Below are positions 36,300 through 44,852 of a stretch of 64,000 nucleotides of DNA, piece after piece; within the stretch, counting starts at the first letter, position 1; each line of letters begins with the position of its first letter. The notes under the pieces are model-generated. The model was not told where the DNA came from. It did no database searches and was given only the letters and a program-made list of their open reading frames with translations. The stretch lies in assembly GCF_017875325.1 (NCBI RefSeq), contig NZ_JAGGMN010000001.1:1116001-1180000 (forward strand), in the 5' to 3' direction. Both the position numbers and the translations under genes were made by a program. The DNA comes from Methanofollis sp. W23. Its GTDB lineage: Archaea > Halobacteriota > Methanomicrobia > Methanomicrobiales > Methanofollaceae.

Positions 36300-37973
36300 C
36301 TATCCCGGGCCGTCTCCCCCGGGCCCGGGCCACCGGCACCGGGGGGACGGGACGCGGATCTCAAACCTCGCCCCCCTGCCAGGCACTCCGCACTCTCTGA
36401 TGGAGATCCCGGTGGCAGAGAGGATTTCACTGGTCAAAAAGAGCCCAAGGCCGGTGTGTGAACCGTATTTTCTCTCAAAGATCTTCTCTTTTGCCGCCGC
36501 GGCCACCCCCATACCATTGTCCTCAACGACGATCAGGTTCTCTCCCCTGGCCTCTGAAACGCTCACCCTCATTGCCGTGACATCGCCGCCGTGCCTGATG
36601 GCGTTCTCATAGAGGTTGTAGAAGACCTTCCCGAAGAGGGGGTCGGCATAGATCTCAAGCCCTCCTGCCTCGACTTCAAGAGTGACGCCATGATGATCGA
36701 GGATCCTGGCCGTACGCTCTGCCGCCCCCGCCACCGACTGCCACTCAGGCGCCCTGAGCCCGAGATCGCGGTAGTCCCTGGCGGCGCCGAGGTGCTCCCC
36801 GATCATCTCCGAGGCCTCGATGATCCGCCTGACATACGTCTTCTGCTCAGAGCCGTCAGGCGTGAGTTCTTCGAGTAGCCCTCCATAGCCGATGATCACC
36901 TCGAGCTGGTTCTTGATGTCGTGCTGGGAGATCTGGTTGAGGATCGAGGCTTTCTTCTGGGCTCTGCGGAGAGCGTCTTCGGTCTCTTTGAGCCTGCTGA
37001 TATCCCTGACCAGGAGAAAGTGGCCGGTGGTCCTGGAACGCCAGTCGATGATAGGGGAGATCCGGAGTTCATAGTGCTCTCTCTTCCCATCCTTCTTGGT
37101 GAGGCTCTGGACATAGGCGACCTCAGATGTTCCTCTGTATCCTTTCTGGAGTTCAGGAAAATGGTTGATAAATTCTGCGACCGGCAGTCCGATCAGTTCT
37201 TCAGACTGGTGCCGCACTATCTCCTCGCCCTTCCTGTTCATCTCGACGAGCCTGAACTGGGGGTCGAGGACAAAGATCCCGTCGGTGAGACCATTGAAGT
37301 ATCGTTCCTTGGAGAGGGGGACTGTGCCGAAGAGTCCTGCCTGCAACGCACCGGCCGAGGCGGTAAGGGCGGCGGTCATGATACAGAGAATGCAGCACCC
37401 CGCACACGGCGAGGGCGAGGGATTCATGAGCGAAGGGGAGAGGACCGCCGCCCAGGGGATGAGCGCACCCATCAGGACAAACCCGATCTGGCGTCTGTAC
37501 ATCGCAGGTGCGGCGAGGAGCATTGCCACCAGAAATATGATGCAGATGATGACGACGAGATAGACCGCCCCGGCAAGGACAAAGTACGACGTGCCGCTCA
37601 TCAGGTCGGCGACCGGCACCGCCCCGGCGAGGGAGAGCACAGCGGCGGCGGTAGGGACGACCGAGGCAAGGAACGTCGTCGTCAGTGTTACTCGTTGTTC
37701 TTTGCCGGTATATTGCATGACAAAGGCCATCCATGCCGGGGTCATGACGGCGATCCCGATAATTGTCACTTCAGCCCAGAAGCCCTGCCATCCTGGACCG
37801 AGCGGGAGGAGGACCGACCCCTCGCCGAGCAACCAGATGAGGACACCAAGAGCAAAGAGAAAAAAGGTCCGTGCACCGGGTGCTTCACGTCGTTTCCAGG
37901 TTGCGACGGCAAGGACCGAGGCTATGGCAAGAGAGGCGACCATGGCGAAGGTGCCTGAGATGTAGGTGTACAT
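36300..37973 (-). CDS. membrane histidine kinase with 7TM sensor and PAS domain
   Basis: This 557-residue kinase has an N-terminal seven-helix sensor region (1-230, HisKA_7TM type), a PAS domain (about 235-350, GIFVLDPQFRLVEMNRKGEE) and a histidine kinase core. The phospho-accepting His is in SQHDIKNQLEVIIG, and the ATP site includes NLYENAIRHG and DNGMGVAAAAKEKIF plus HTGLGLFLTSEIL. A cysteine cluster (CAGCCILC) in the last sensor helices could bind a metal or sense redox (inference). No response regulator gene is adjacent. The ATG at 37973 fits; earlier start codons are only TTG. Confidence 0.9.
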   Translation of the reverse strand: MYTYISGTFAMVASLAIASVLAVATWKRREAPGARTFFLFALGVLIWLLGEGSVLLPLGPGWQGFWAEVTIIGIAVMTPAWMAFVMQYTGKEQRVTLTTTFLASVVPTAAAVLSLAGAVPVADLMSGTSYFVLAGAVYLVVIICIIFLVAMLLAAPAMYRRQIGFVLMGALIPWAAVLSPSLMNPSPSPCAGCCILCIMTAALTASAGALQAGLFGTVPLSKERYFNGLTDGIFVLDPQFRLVEMNRKGEEIVRHQSEELIGLPVAEFINHFPELQKGYRGTSEVAYVQSLTKKDGKREHYELRISPIIDWRSRTTGHFLLVRDISRLKETEDALRRAQKKASILNQISQHDIKNQLEVIIGYGGLLEELTPDGSEQKTYVRRIIEASEMIGEHLGAARDYRDLGLRAPEWQSVAGAAERTARILDHHGVTLEVEAGGLEIYADPLFGKVFYNLYENAIRHGGDVTAMRVSVSEARGENLIVVEDNGMGVAAAAKEKIFERKYGSHTGLGLFLTSEILSATGISIRECGVPGRGARFEIRVPSPRCRWPGPGGDGPG

Positions 37974-38302
37974 TGCTGATTCTCTGGTATTGGAATTGAT
38001 CTCTGACAGGAACAACCGAATAATGGCACGATATGGCAATCGGGATGGTCCGGAGCTTGATGAGAGGTTTCTCCGGGTATTTGAATTACTTTTGGGAGAT
38101 CGATCTGGTTGCTCCCAGGACCAGGGGCCGCGCCATCAGGGGTGCCGCACCTCGCGCAGTGGCCCCATGATCACTCCTGAATCCTGGGCTCTCATGGCCC
38201 GCCCCTGGACCCTGGTGCGAGGGGGGAGAAATACGTCCAATATGGCGGGGAAAATCTCTCAATTGCGAGGAGATCGGGAAACTCAAGGGGGGCCAGGCAC
38301 AA
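37974..38302. other. gap without a recognised gene or repeat
   Basis: The stretch between the divergently placed kinase and the 15-codon gene at 38360 shows no convincing coding sequence. A GC-rich part (38110-38240) has small inverted segments but no end sequences of the repeat family. Confidence 0.4.
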
Positions 38303-38352
38303 ACATTAAACCCTGAAATACGAATCTCTGATCAATGCACTCACAGGAGGTG
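38303..38352 (+). promoter_or_regulatory. promoter and strong ribosome-binding site of tiny gene
   Basis: A TATA-like ACATTAAACC lies at 38303-38312, and a perfect GGAGGTGA ribosome-binding site at 38347-38354, six bases before the ATG at 38360. Transcript start near 38333 would give a short leader. Confidence 0.5.
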
Positions 38353-38359
38353 AGGCGCC

Positions 38360-38407
38360 ATGGCAAAGAAGGGCGGCAAGAAGCAGCCGAAGGAACCGAA
38401 GGAGTGA
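38360..38407 (+). CDS. 15-residue lysine-rich microprotein
   Basis: The frame encodes MAKKGGKKQPKEPKE and a TGA stop. Seven of its 15 residues are lysine, with Gly, Pro and Glu, so it should be highly charged and unfolded alone. The strong GGAGGTGA site at ideal spacing, a TATA-like box upstream, and a T-rich stop signal (ATTATACCTTTTTT) about 30 bases after the stop make a complete tiny transcription unit. No other gene could use this site. The peptide resembles the charged tails of ribosomal proteins. Function unknown; it could bind RNA or membrane lipids (inference). Confidence 0.6.
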   Translation: MAKKGGKKQPKEPKE

Positions 38408-38474
38408 ACTCGTGTTCACTTCATGCGTACAAAACCCCCATTATACCTTTTTTCGGCCAAAAAAATTGTTCATT

Positions 38475-39001
38475 GGCTCTGTAGAATGAGCATGAGGCAA
38501 GAACACGCTTCAAGCATACGGGATGAACATTTTTCGTTGCTGGATCATTCTTTTTTCAGACCGGAGAATTGGTGAGGATCGTGTTCACCTGCTCTTCAGG
38601 CTTGAAAATGAGAGACCACGTGACAAGAAATTTTTATCCTGTATGCGTGAACCCCTTGCTCGGGGATACATGATAGAACAGGATCGTGGGTCTTCGGGTC
38701 GTGCACTGATCTGCGTACCCCCTCCTGAGCACGACACCATACGGGAATCACCATATGCCCGTCCCCCTCTATTCTCGTCATCGGGGGGTTCTGGAGGGCA
38801 AAAGTTCCCGGCGCAAGATGACGGCGAAGATTCAACGATTGAGGGTAACCCCTCTGAGCGACGCACCTTCCCATCTCTTCGGCTGGGGAGCGTGCCGCCC
38901 AGATCTCAGGGATGAAGATCGGGACGGTAAGACAGAGGTTCGATCATTCAGGATCTGTAACTGCAGTCTGCGTATCATTCTTGAAGAGATCTGGGAAATT
39001 C
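38475..39001. repeat. repeat-family region with clear left end
   Basis: GGCTCTGTAGAATGAGCATGAGGCAAGAAC begins at 38475 and is the inverse of the right end at 47845-47904 (including CATATGCTTGAGG and TTCTACAGAGCC). The block 38931-39001 repeats 5661-5735. A GGGGGGTTCTGGAGGGCAAAAGTTCCC module lies near 38780-38810. It fills the convergent gap between the microprotein gene and echF together with the next two elements. Confidence 0.55.
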
Positions 39002-39228
39002 GGCTCTGTAGAAACCCTCACAAATTCTTAGTGTGACCGTAACTCACGCCTTCCCATATATATCGCGCCGGGGGCTCCGCCCCCGGACCCCAGGGGCGAA
39101 GATAGGGCGGGGAAGGCATAATAGACAAATATTAGGGGTTTCAGTCCTCGTCCTATCGTATTGCGGGGGGACCTGGGGGCGGCCAACCCCCCGCCAAAGA
39201 TAACTGTCCTGAGGAATTCTACAGAGCC
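39002..39228. mobile_element. MITE-like element, 227 bp, IS6-like ends
   Basis: The ends GGCTCTGTAGAA (39002-39013) and TTCTACAGAGCC (39217-39228) are perfect 12-base inverted repeats. Flanking octamers GGAAATTC (38994-39001) and AGAAATTC (39229-39236) differ at one position, so an 8-base target duplication is very likely. Inside are a CGCCTTCCCATATATATCGCG to GGCGGGGAAGGC arm pair around GCCGGGGGCTCCGCCCCCGG and a second hairpin with GCGGGGGGACCTGGGGGC and CCCCCCGCC. It has no coding capacity. Confidence 0.8.
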
Positions 39229-39232
39229 AGAA

Positions 39233-39715
39233 ATTCAAACCATTATGGAAACCCAAAGAGATAATCTTCGCGATCAATTTCATTGAAACCCTCATAGATC
39301 TGTCAGAGTGGCCTTCTGATCACCTGCCTTCCCTCCTCTTCGCGCCAGGGGCACCCCTGGACTCCCAGGATCAAGATTGTGCTGGAGGGAGAATTGACAA
39401 ACAGGAAGAAGGAGGTGCCGTTCTCGACATTATCGTGTGGCGTCTGGACCGGGGGGTGGCCAAGCCCCCGGTGTGTGGTGAAGACAGCGTTTTGGTTCGA
39501 CGTGCCTTCTCCTCTTTTCTTGATCTTCTCTCTGCCCTTTTTCATGCTCGCACCGGGGGGAGCCAAACCACAAGACGCAGATGAGACCGGGAAGGCACAA
39601 TGGACGACCATAAGATAAGTGCAACCCCCCCCGGGTCACCACAGAGATCATCCCCGCAAAAGAACTCCAGACCAGGGCGCCGGCCAAAAAAATGCAGGGG
39701 CATTCCGCCCCCTCA
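39233..39715. repeat. repeat-family region flanking the 39002 element
   Basis: Segments GATCAATTTCATTGAAACCCTCA and GTCAGAGTGGCCTTCTGATCACC (39275-39325) repeat those at 17783-17830. A GTGCCGTTCTCGACATTATCG module and a GGACCGGGGGGTGGCC hairpin follow near 39415-39465, and TTCGACGTGCCTTC to GGGAAGGCACAATGGACGACC arms to 39610. No end sequence closes it. It continues nearly to the stop of echF. Confidence 0.5.
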
Positions 39716-39718
39716 TAC

Positions 39719-40120
39719 TTACTCTTCGGATTTTTCTTCAGCCGGTTTCTTCACCGGCTTCTTCTTCTCTGGCTTGACATAGGTGATCTTGACCACCTTC
39801 ACGCCGTCATGTTTGGAGAAAGCAGGGCGGTAGTCGGTGTCCATCGTGAGACAGTGCACCGGGCAGACCTCCACGCAGCAGTTGCAGACATGACACTTGA
39901 AGAGATCGATCTCCCAGAGTTTCTCGTCGCGCCTGACACAGATCGCATCTGCCGGACACTTGCGCATGCACATCCCGCATGAGATGCAGCGTGCCGGGTC
40001 GATGGTCACATGCCCGCGCGAGATCGGGTACTCCTTGGCAGGTTCGGCCGGATAGCGGATGGTAGACGGCCCATTGATGAGCGACTTGACCACCGTCTTT
40101 GCCATCTCGAAATATACCAT
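39719..40120 (-). CDS. echF: Ech hydrogenase subunit F, two 4Fe-4S ferredoxin domain
   Basis: This 133-residue polyferredoxin subunit would pass electrons between soluble ferredoxin and the hydrogenase. Two cluster motifs are visible: CISCGMCMRKCP (about 44-55) and CHVCNCCVEVCP (about 79-90). A charged KPEKKKPVKKPAEE tail follows. The ATG at 40120 was chosen because GGAGAGGTGAGAGAG lies before it, overlapping the echE stop. It is the last gene of echABCDEF. Confidence 0.93.
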   Translation of the reverse strand: MVYFEMAKTVVKSLINGPSTIRYPAEPAKEYPISRGHVTIDPARCISCGMCMRKCPADAICVRRDEKLWEIDLFKCHVCNCCVEVCPVHCLTMDTDYRPAFSKHDGVKVVKITYVKPEKKKPVKKPAEEKSEE

Positions 40121-40125
40121 CTCTC

Positions 40126-41205
40126 TCACCTCTCCAGACACCCGATGCACGGGTCGATGGTCAGCGTGATCACCGGCACATCGGCAAACTCGCAGCCCTC
40201 CAGCATCTTGACCAGGGGGGGGATGTTCGCCATCGTCGGCGTCCGCACCCGGTGACGGGCCAGTTTCTTGGTGCCGTTGCCCTTGACATAATGGATCACT
40301 TCGCCGCGGGGCTGTTCTGCCCGCGAGAAGTACTCGCCCTCAGGCTTGCCGGTCACCTTCACCTCGATCGGGCCGTCAGGGATCTTCTGGGCCGCCTCCT
40401 TGATCAGGTCGATGGAGGAGAAGAGCTCTTTTGCCCGCACCGCACACCGTGCATAACAGTCGCACCCGTCCTCGACGACCGGTTCGAAGTGGAGACGGTC
40501 GTACGCGGCGTAGCCATTCATCCTGACATCAGAGGCGACACTGCTCCCACGCAGCGTCGGGCCCACCGCCCCGAGTTCGTAGGCGTCCTCAGGCGAGAGC
40601 ATCCCGATATTCCTGAGCCTTGACTTCACCGAACTGTCGAGGAGGAAGACGTCCATCATGTCCTTGAGTTCGCCCCTGATCCCCTCGAGGCCGGTGACCA
40701 TCTCGTCGAGCTTCTCGCTGCTGATATCGCGGCGCACACCCCCGACCTTCGCGCTTCCCTGGATCACCCGGCCGCCGGTCGTCGCTTCCATGTCGTCGAG
40801 GACATGCTCGCGCAGGCGCCAGGCGTCCATGAAGAGGTTCTCGAAACCCATGCTGTCGGCAAAGAGCCCGAGCCAGAGGAGGTGCGAGTGCATCCTCGAG
40901 TACTCCGACCAGATCACCCTGAGGAACTCGGCACGCTCGGGCACCTCGACGTTCATCATCGTCTCGACACCCTGGCAGTAGGTCATCCCATGGATGAAAC
41001 TGCAGATCCCGCAGATCCGCTCGGCGATATAGACGTATTCCGGATATTCGCGCTTCTGCACCAGGGTCTCCAGGCCGCGGTGGATATACCCGACGCCTGG
41101 GATCGCCTCCTTCACCTTCTCGTCCTCGACGACCAGGTCGAGGTGGAGGGGTTCAGGGAGCACCGGGTGCTGCGGCCCGAAAGGCACGACTATTTTCTTT
41201 GACAT
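40126..41205 (-). CDS. echE: Ech hydrogenase large subunit E
   Basis: This 359-residue catalytic subunit holds the NiFe centre. The four metal cysteines are in RICGIC (Cys65, Cys68) near the start and DPCIGC (Cys353, Cys356) at the very end. It is related to NuoD of complex I. Only three residues follow the last cysteine, so no cleavable C-terminal extension is present, unlike standard NiFe hydrogenases. Maturation should therefore not need an endopeptidase. Its start overlaps the echD stop by 16 bases. Confidence 0.96.
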   Translation of the reverse strand: MSKKIVVPFGPQHPVLPEPLHLDLVVEDEKVKEAIPGVGYIHRGLETLVQKREYPEYVYIAERICGICSFIHGMTYCQGVETMMNVEVPERAEFLRVIWSEYSRMHSHLLWLGLFADSMGFENLFMDAWRLREHVLDDMEATTGGRVIQGSAKVGGVRRDISSEKLDEMVTGLEGIRGELKDMMDVFLLDSSVKSRLRNIGMLSPEDAYELGAVGPTLRGSSVASDVRMNGYAAYDRLHFEPVVEDGCDCYARCAVRAKELFSSIDLIKEAAQKIPDGPIEVKVTGKPEGEYFSRAEQPRGEVIHYVKGNGTKKLARHRVRTPTMANIPPLVKMLEGCEFADVPVITLTIDPCIGCLER

Positions 41206-41570
41206 GGTTCCTCCCCCCTGAAGGTGACATTTGCAAAGGGAAACTTCTTCGCCGTCTTGAAGAGTGTGCCATTGTAGTCAAGGGACATCCCCTCGAACTC
41301 AAGGCCGAAGAAGTCGTGGATCTCGTTCTCGTAGATGAAGGCCGCCCAGTAGATCCCTGAGATGCTCTTCACCACGGTCCCTGCCGGGACCATGACCCGC
41401 AGGCTCTCGAAGTGGAGGTCCTTGTCGAAACTGTAACTGAGCTCGAACGAGTCCTCGACCATCGAACAACTCACCTGGACCAGGCGGAAGCCGCGGTTAT
41501 GGTAGACCTGCACCTCCTTGTGCAGGTCTGTGAGGGCAATATCTCTGAGCACCTGTTCTTCAATTGCCAT
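41190..41570 (-). CDS. echD: Ech hydrogenase subunit D (NuoC-like)
   Basis: This 126-residue subunit corresponds to the 30-kDa/NuoC protein of complex I, with the signature WAAFIYENEIHDFFGLEFEGM near residues 80-105. It has no metal ligands and bridges the large and small subunits. Its start overlaps the echC stop by 11 bases, and its end overlaps the echE start, so translation of the three is probably coupled. Confidence 0.92.
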   Translation of the reverse strand: MAIEEQVLRDIALTDLHKEVQVYHNRGFRLVQVSCSMVEDSFELSYSFDKDLHFESLRVMVPAGTVVKSISGIYWAAFIYENEIHDFFGLEFEGMSLDYNGTLFKTAKKFPFANVTFRGEEPCQRK

Positions 41571-42009
41571 GCTGTTTCTCCTTTTCTTTCATCTCTTCCC
41601 GCTTCTCTTCAAGGATCCCCAGGGCCTTGACGATGCCGTCGATGATCGACTCAGGCCTTGCGGCACACCCAGGGACATAGACGTCGACCGGGATGACCTG
41701 GTCGACGCCGCCGGCCATGTTGTAGCACTCCCTGAAGACGCCGCCAGAACAGGCGCAGATCCCGACGGCCACTACGACCTTGGGATCGGGGATCTGTTCG
41801 TAGATGTTCTTGACGACTTTGCGGTTGAGTTCGTTGATCCCGCCGGTGATCACAAAGACATCGGCGTGTTTTGGGTTTCCGGTATTGATGATCCCGAAGC
41901 GCTCCACATCGTATAGCGGGGTGAGGCAGGCCAGCACCTCGATGTCGCAGCCATTACAGCTGGACGCGTCGTAATGGAGCAGCCAGGGTGACTTTTTCAG
42001 ATATGCCAT
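41560..42009 (-). CDS. echC: Ech hydrogenase small subunit C (NuoB-like)
   Basis: This 149-residue subunit carries the 4Fe-4S cluster next to the NiFe site. Four cysteines are placed as in NuoB: CNGCDIEVLAC near 18-28, then GICACSGG and VPGCAARPE. It passes electrons from EchF towards the active site. The C-terminal tail is a Glu/Lys-rich helix. It starts six bases after the echB stop. Confidence 0.95.
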   Translation of the reverse strand: MAYLKKSPWLLHYDASSCNGCDIEVLACLTPLYDVERFGIINTGNPKHADVFVITGGINELNRKVVKNIYEQIPDPKVVVAVGICACSGGVFRECYNMAGGVDQVIPVDVYVPGCAARPESIIDGIVKALGILEEKREEMKEKEKQHGN

Positions 42010-42015
42010 GCTCTC

Positions 42016-42876
42016 TCAGACCCCCATATAGAGATAATATACAATGACGAGGTTTAGGAACCCCAGGGTTGCGGCAACGCCCCACCCGCTCTTCATGGTC
42101 CACTGCCACTTCATCCTGGAGAAGGTGTTGTCGATGAAGATCTCTAGGAAGTAGGCGAGGGCGATGACCACGATGGCCAGCACCGGGTTGAACCCGAAGA
42201 AGAGGTAGATCATCCCGAGGAGGACGACGGTCTCATACCAGTGGGCGATCTCGATCTTGCCAAGGACCGGACCGGCAAACTCGGTGGTCAGTCCTTTCAC
42301 CAGTTCCTGGTGGGCATGGTGCGAGGTCGAGATGTCGAAGGGCGACTTGCGCAACTTGATGGTCAGGATGGTCAGGAAGCCGAGGAAGACACCAGGCAGG
42401 TACAGGATCGCCGGTACCGTCGAGGTGGCGATATCGCTGATGTAGAAACTCCCGGTGACCATGTAAAGTCCGACCGCCGTGAAGATCACCATCGGCTCAT
42501 AGGCCATCAGGGTGATCAGTTCACGCTCTGCGCCGATGTGGCTGTACGGCGAGTAGGCGGCGTACGCACCCAGCACGATGAATACGTGAGCCAGGGTGAA
42601 TGCGAAGATGACGAGCAGGAAGTCGCCTCCGGCAAAGAAGTACGCACCGCTCACTACCATGAAGACAAGGTAGGCCAGGATGTAGAGGTTCTGCGAGGGC
42701 GTGACGGTGACGTCTTCCTTCTCGAAGAGTTTGGCCACATCATAGAAGGGCTGGAGGATCGGCGGACCGACTCTGCCCTGCATCCTGGCAGTGATCTTCC
42801 GGTCGATCCCGGCGATCAATCCGCCGACGAGTGGGGCGAGAATCACGAAGGCAAGGGCCGTAATGATCGAGATCAC
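42016..42876 (-). CDS. echB: Ech hydrogenase membrane subunit B (NuoH-like)
   Basis: This 286-residue integral membrane subunit has about eight helices and the NuoH signature GLIAGIDRKITARMQGRVGPP near residues 20-40 plus KSPFDISTSHHAHQELVKG. It links the hydrogenase arm to the ion-pumping subunit. The GTG at 42876 is chosen because it overlaps the echA stop as GTGA and gives the normal hydrophobic start VISIITALAF. Confidence 0.95.
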   Translation of the reverse strand: MISIITALAFVILAPLVGGLIAGIDRKITARMQGRVGPPILQPFYDVAKLFEKEDVTVTPSQNLYILAYLVFMVVSGAYFFAGGDFLLVIFAFTLAHVFIVLGAYAAYSPYSHIGAERELITLMAYEPMVIFTAVGLYMVTGSFYISDIATSTVPAILYLPGVFLGFLTILTIKLRKSPFDISTSHHAHQELVKGLTTEFAGPVLGKIEIAHWYETVVLLGMIYLFFGFNPVLAIVVIALAYFLEIFIDNTFSRMKWQWTMKSGWGVAATLGFLNLVIVYYLYMGV

Positions 42877-44792
42877 ATGACCACCCCCTGCATGACACCC
42901 CATGCAACCAGGGCCGCGGCCGTCAGGATAAGGAGGACGCAGAGCGGGTTGCTGTAGTGCAGGAGTTTCTTCTCGCCGAAGTACTCTTCAAAGTAGTAGT
43001 TCCTGGTGGTCATCTCGCGCTGGATCCCGAGAGCCCCGTCGAACTTCAGGTCAGGCGTCGTGGGGCGCCCGCCCATATAGACCGGGAGTTTTCTGCTCTC
43101 TTTGCTTGAAGTATACAGAGAGAGCGGGAGGATCAGCAGGAGGAGGATCATCAGGAGCATGATGATGATGTTGTCCTGGGCAAGCCGCGCCGTCTCGCCG
43201 TAGATCCCAAAGACGTAGGGCTCGATGAGCACCGAGGAGACCAGCGGGAAGAGGAGGGCGGCGAGCACGGTAAGTGCGGTGAGCGACGAGAGGACCACCC
43301 ACTTGCCGCGAGAGACTGTGCCCTCAAGGTTCTCGCCGTACGGCGTCACCGAGAGGACCTTGCCCATCCACTTGGCCCAGAAGAAGACCGTGACGGCGCT
43401 TCCGAAGGCAAGGATGGTGACAAAGACGATCCCGAAGGGTGCGTCGATGAACCCCTCGATCGCGGCCCACTTGGAAATGAGCATGCCGAAGGGGGCGAGG
43501 AACATCCCGGCGATCCCGGTGGCGATCATCACGGCGATCTTGGGGAACCTGACGATCAGCCCGTCCATGTCCTCGATGTCACGGCTGCCGGTGCGGTGTT
43601 CGACCGTCCCGACGCAGAGGAAGAGGAGCGACTTCGCGACCGCATGGAAGATGATGAGCATGATCGCGGCCCAGACCAGTTCGGGCGTCCCGACGCTGGC
43701 ACATGCAACGATGAGCCCGAGGTTGGCGATGGTCGAGTAGGCAAGCACCTTCTTGGCGTTGGTCTGCGAGATCGCAATCGCCGAGGCGACCAGGAAGGTC
43801 ACGGCGCCGACAAACCCAAAGGCGACACCGGCAAGGGTGCCGAGGAGCACAGGAGCAAACCTGACGATGATGTAGACGCCGGCCTTGACCATGGTGCTCG
43901 AGTGGAGCAGGGCCGAGACCGGGGTCGGGGCGACCATTGCGCCGACCAGCCATGCCGAGAAGGGCATCTGCGCCGCCTTGGTCAGGCCTGCAAAGCAGAT
44001 GAGCACTGCAGGGATGATGGCGACGGCCTGGCCTGAGGCGATGAGAGTGTCGAGTTCAAGGAGCCCGCCAGAGGGGTCGACCCCTGCGAGGTACAGGAAG
44101 GAGGCCGCAAAGGCGATCCCGCCAAGCAGGTTCAACTTCAGGGCAAGGAAGGCGTTGTTCGTCGCAACTTCGCTCTCGGAGTAACCGATGAGCAGGAAGG
44201 ACGAAAGCGTCGTAATTTCCCAGAAGAAGAAGACCCAGAGCAGGTTGTTCGAGAAGACAAGCCCGAACATCGCGGCCAGGAAGACGAAGATCACAAAGAA
44301 GAACATCCGTCGCCGGTCCCGTACCTCGGGGTGGTGCTCGTGGTAGGTGTTCATGTAGCTGGTGGCATAGACCGCGATGAGGCTCCCGATGATCCCGATG
44401 ATCAGGGCCATGATGATAGAGAACTCGTCGATGAAGAGGTTTCTCACCGGTTCGAGCCCGTGGGCCATGGTCATCTCAAAGTAGAGCATCACTGCGGTCT
44501 GTACGAGGACAAGCAGGACGGCAAGGTACTGCTTGAATTTCACTCCCAGGTACAGCAGCAACAGGGCGATGGCCACCTCAATGACAAACATCACCTGTGC
44601 GGTCGGTTCAAAGGGAAAGGGGAAATAAACCGAGCCTCCGGTAAAGGAGGTTGCGAACAGGTATATGGAGCCAATTGAGATGACCAGACCCGATAATGCA
44701 ACGATTGCATCTCTGATCCGGTTATTAGGCAACAATAACAGGATGAATGCAATTATACAGGGAAAGAGTATCAGGAATATTAGTTCATTCAT
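42873..44792 (-). CDS. echA: Ech hydrogenase ion-pumping subunit A (NuoL-like)
   Basis: This 639-residue membrane protein has about 16 helices and the antiporter-like core of NuoL/MrpA, with the conserved FFFWEITTLSSFLLIGYSES, PFSAWLVGAMVAPTPVSALL and ADNAKK-like region. It moves protons or sodium ions coupled to ferredoxin-dependent hydrogen formation or uptake. It is the first ech gene. A GAGGGATAC site precedes the ATG. Confidence 0.95.
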   Translation of the reverse strand: MNELIFLILFPCIIAFILLLLPNNRIRDAIVALSGLVISIGSIYLFATSFTGGSVYFPFPFEPTAQVMFVIEVAIALLLLYLGVKFKQYLAVLLVLVQTAVMLYFEMTMAHGLEPVRNLFIDEFSIIMALIIGIIGSLIAVYATSYMNTYHEHHPEVRDRRRMFFFVIFVFLAAMFGLVFSNNLLWVFFFWEITTLSSFLLIGYSESEVATNNAFLALKLNLLGGIAFAASFLYLAGVDPSGGLLELDTLIASGQAVAIIPAVLICFAGLTKAAQMPFSAWLVGAMVAPTPVSALLHSSTMVKAGVYIIVRFAPVLLGTLAGVAFGFVGAVTFLVASAIAISQTNAKKVLAYSTIANLGLIVACASVGTPELVWAAIMLIIFHAVAKSLLFLCVGTVEHRTGSRDIEDMDGLIVRFPKIAVMIATGIAGMFLAPFGMLISKWAAIEGFIDAPFGIVFVTILAFGSAVTVFFWAKWMGKVLSVTPYGENLEGTVSRGKWVVLSSLTALTVLAALLFPLVSSVLIEPYVFGIYGETARLAQDNIIIMLLMILLLLILPLSLYTSSKESRKLPVYMGGRPTTPDLKFDGALGIQREMTTRNYYFEEYFGEKKLLHYSNPLCVLLILTAAALVAWGVMQGVVM

Positions 44793-44852
44793 CCGTATCC
44801 CTCACTCATTCGGTGGATTTTCGAGGTTTATTAACTATCCGAATTTCGTACT

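Noticed and set aside
38475-39715. Possible CRISPR array because of repeated segments
   Set aside because: Repeats are degenerate, unequal in length and spacing, and in both orientations, with no uniform spacers and no cas genes nearby.
39719-44792. Fpo or Nuo-type dehydrogenase
   Set aside because: There are only six subunits, and the large subunit keeps all four NiFe cysteines (RICGIC and DPCIGC), which complex I-type NuoD/FpoD lacks.
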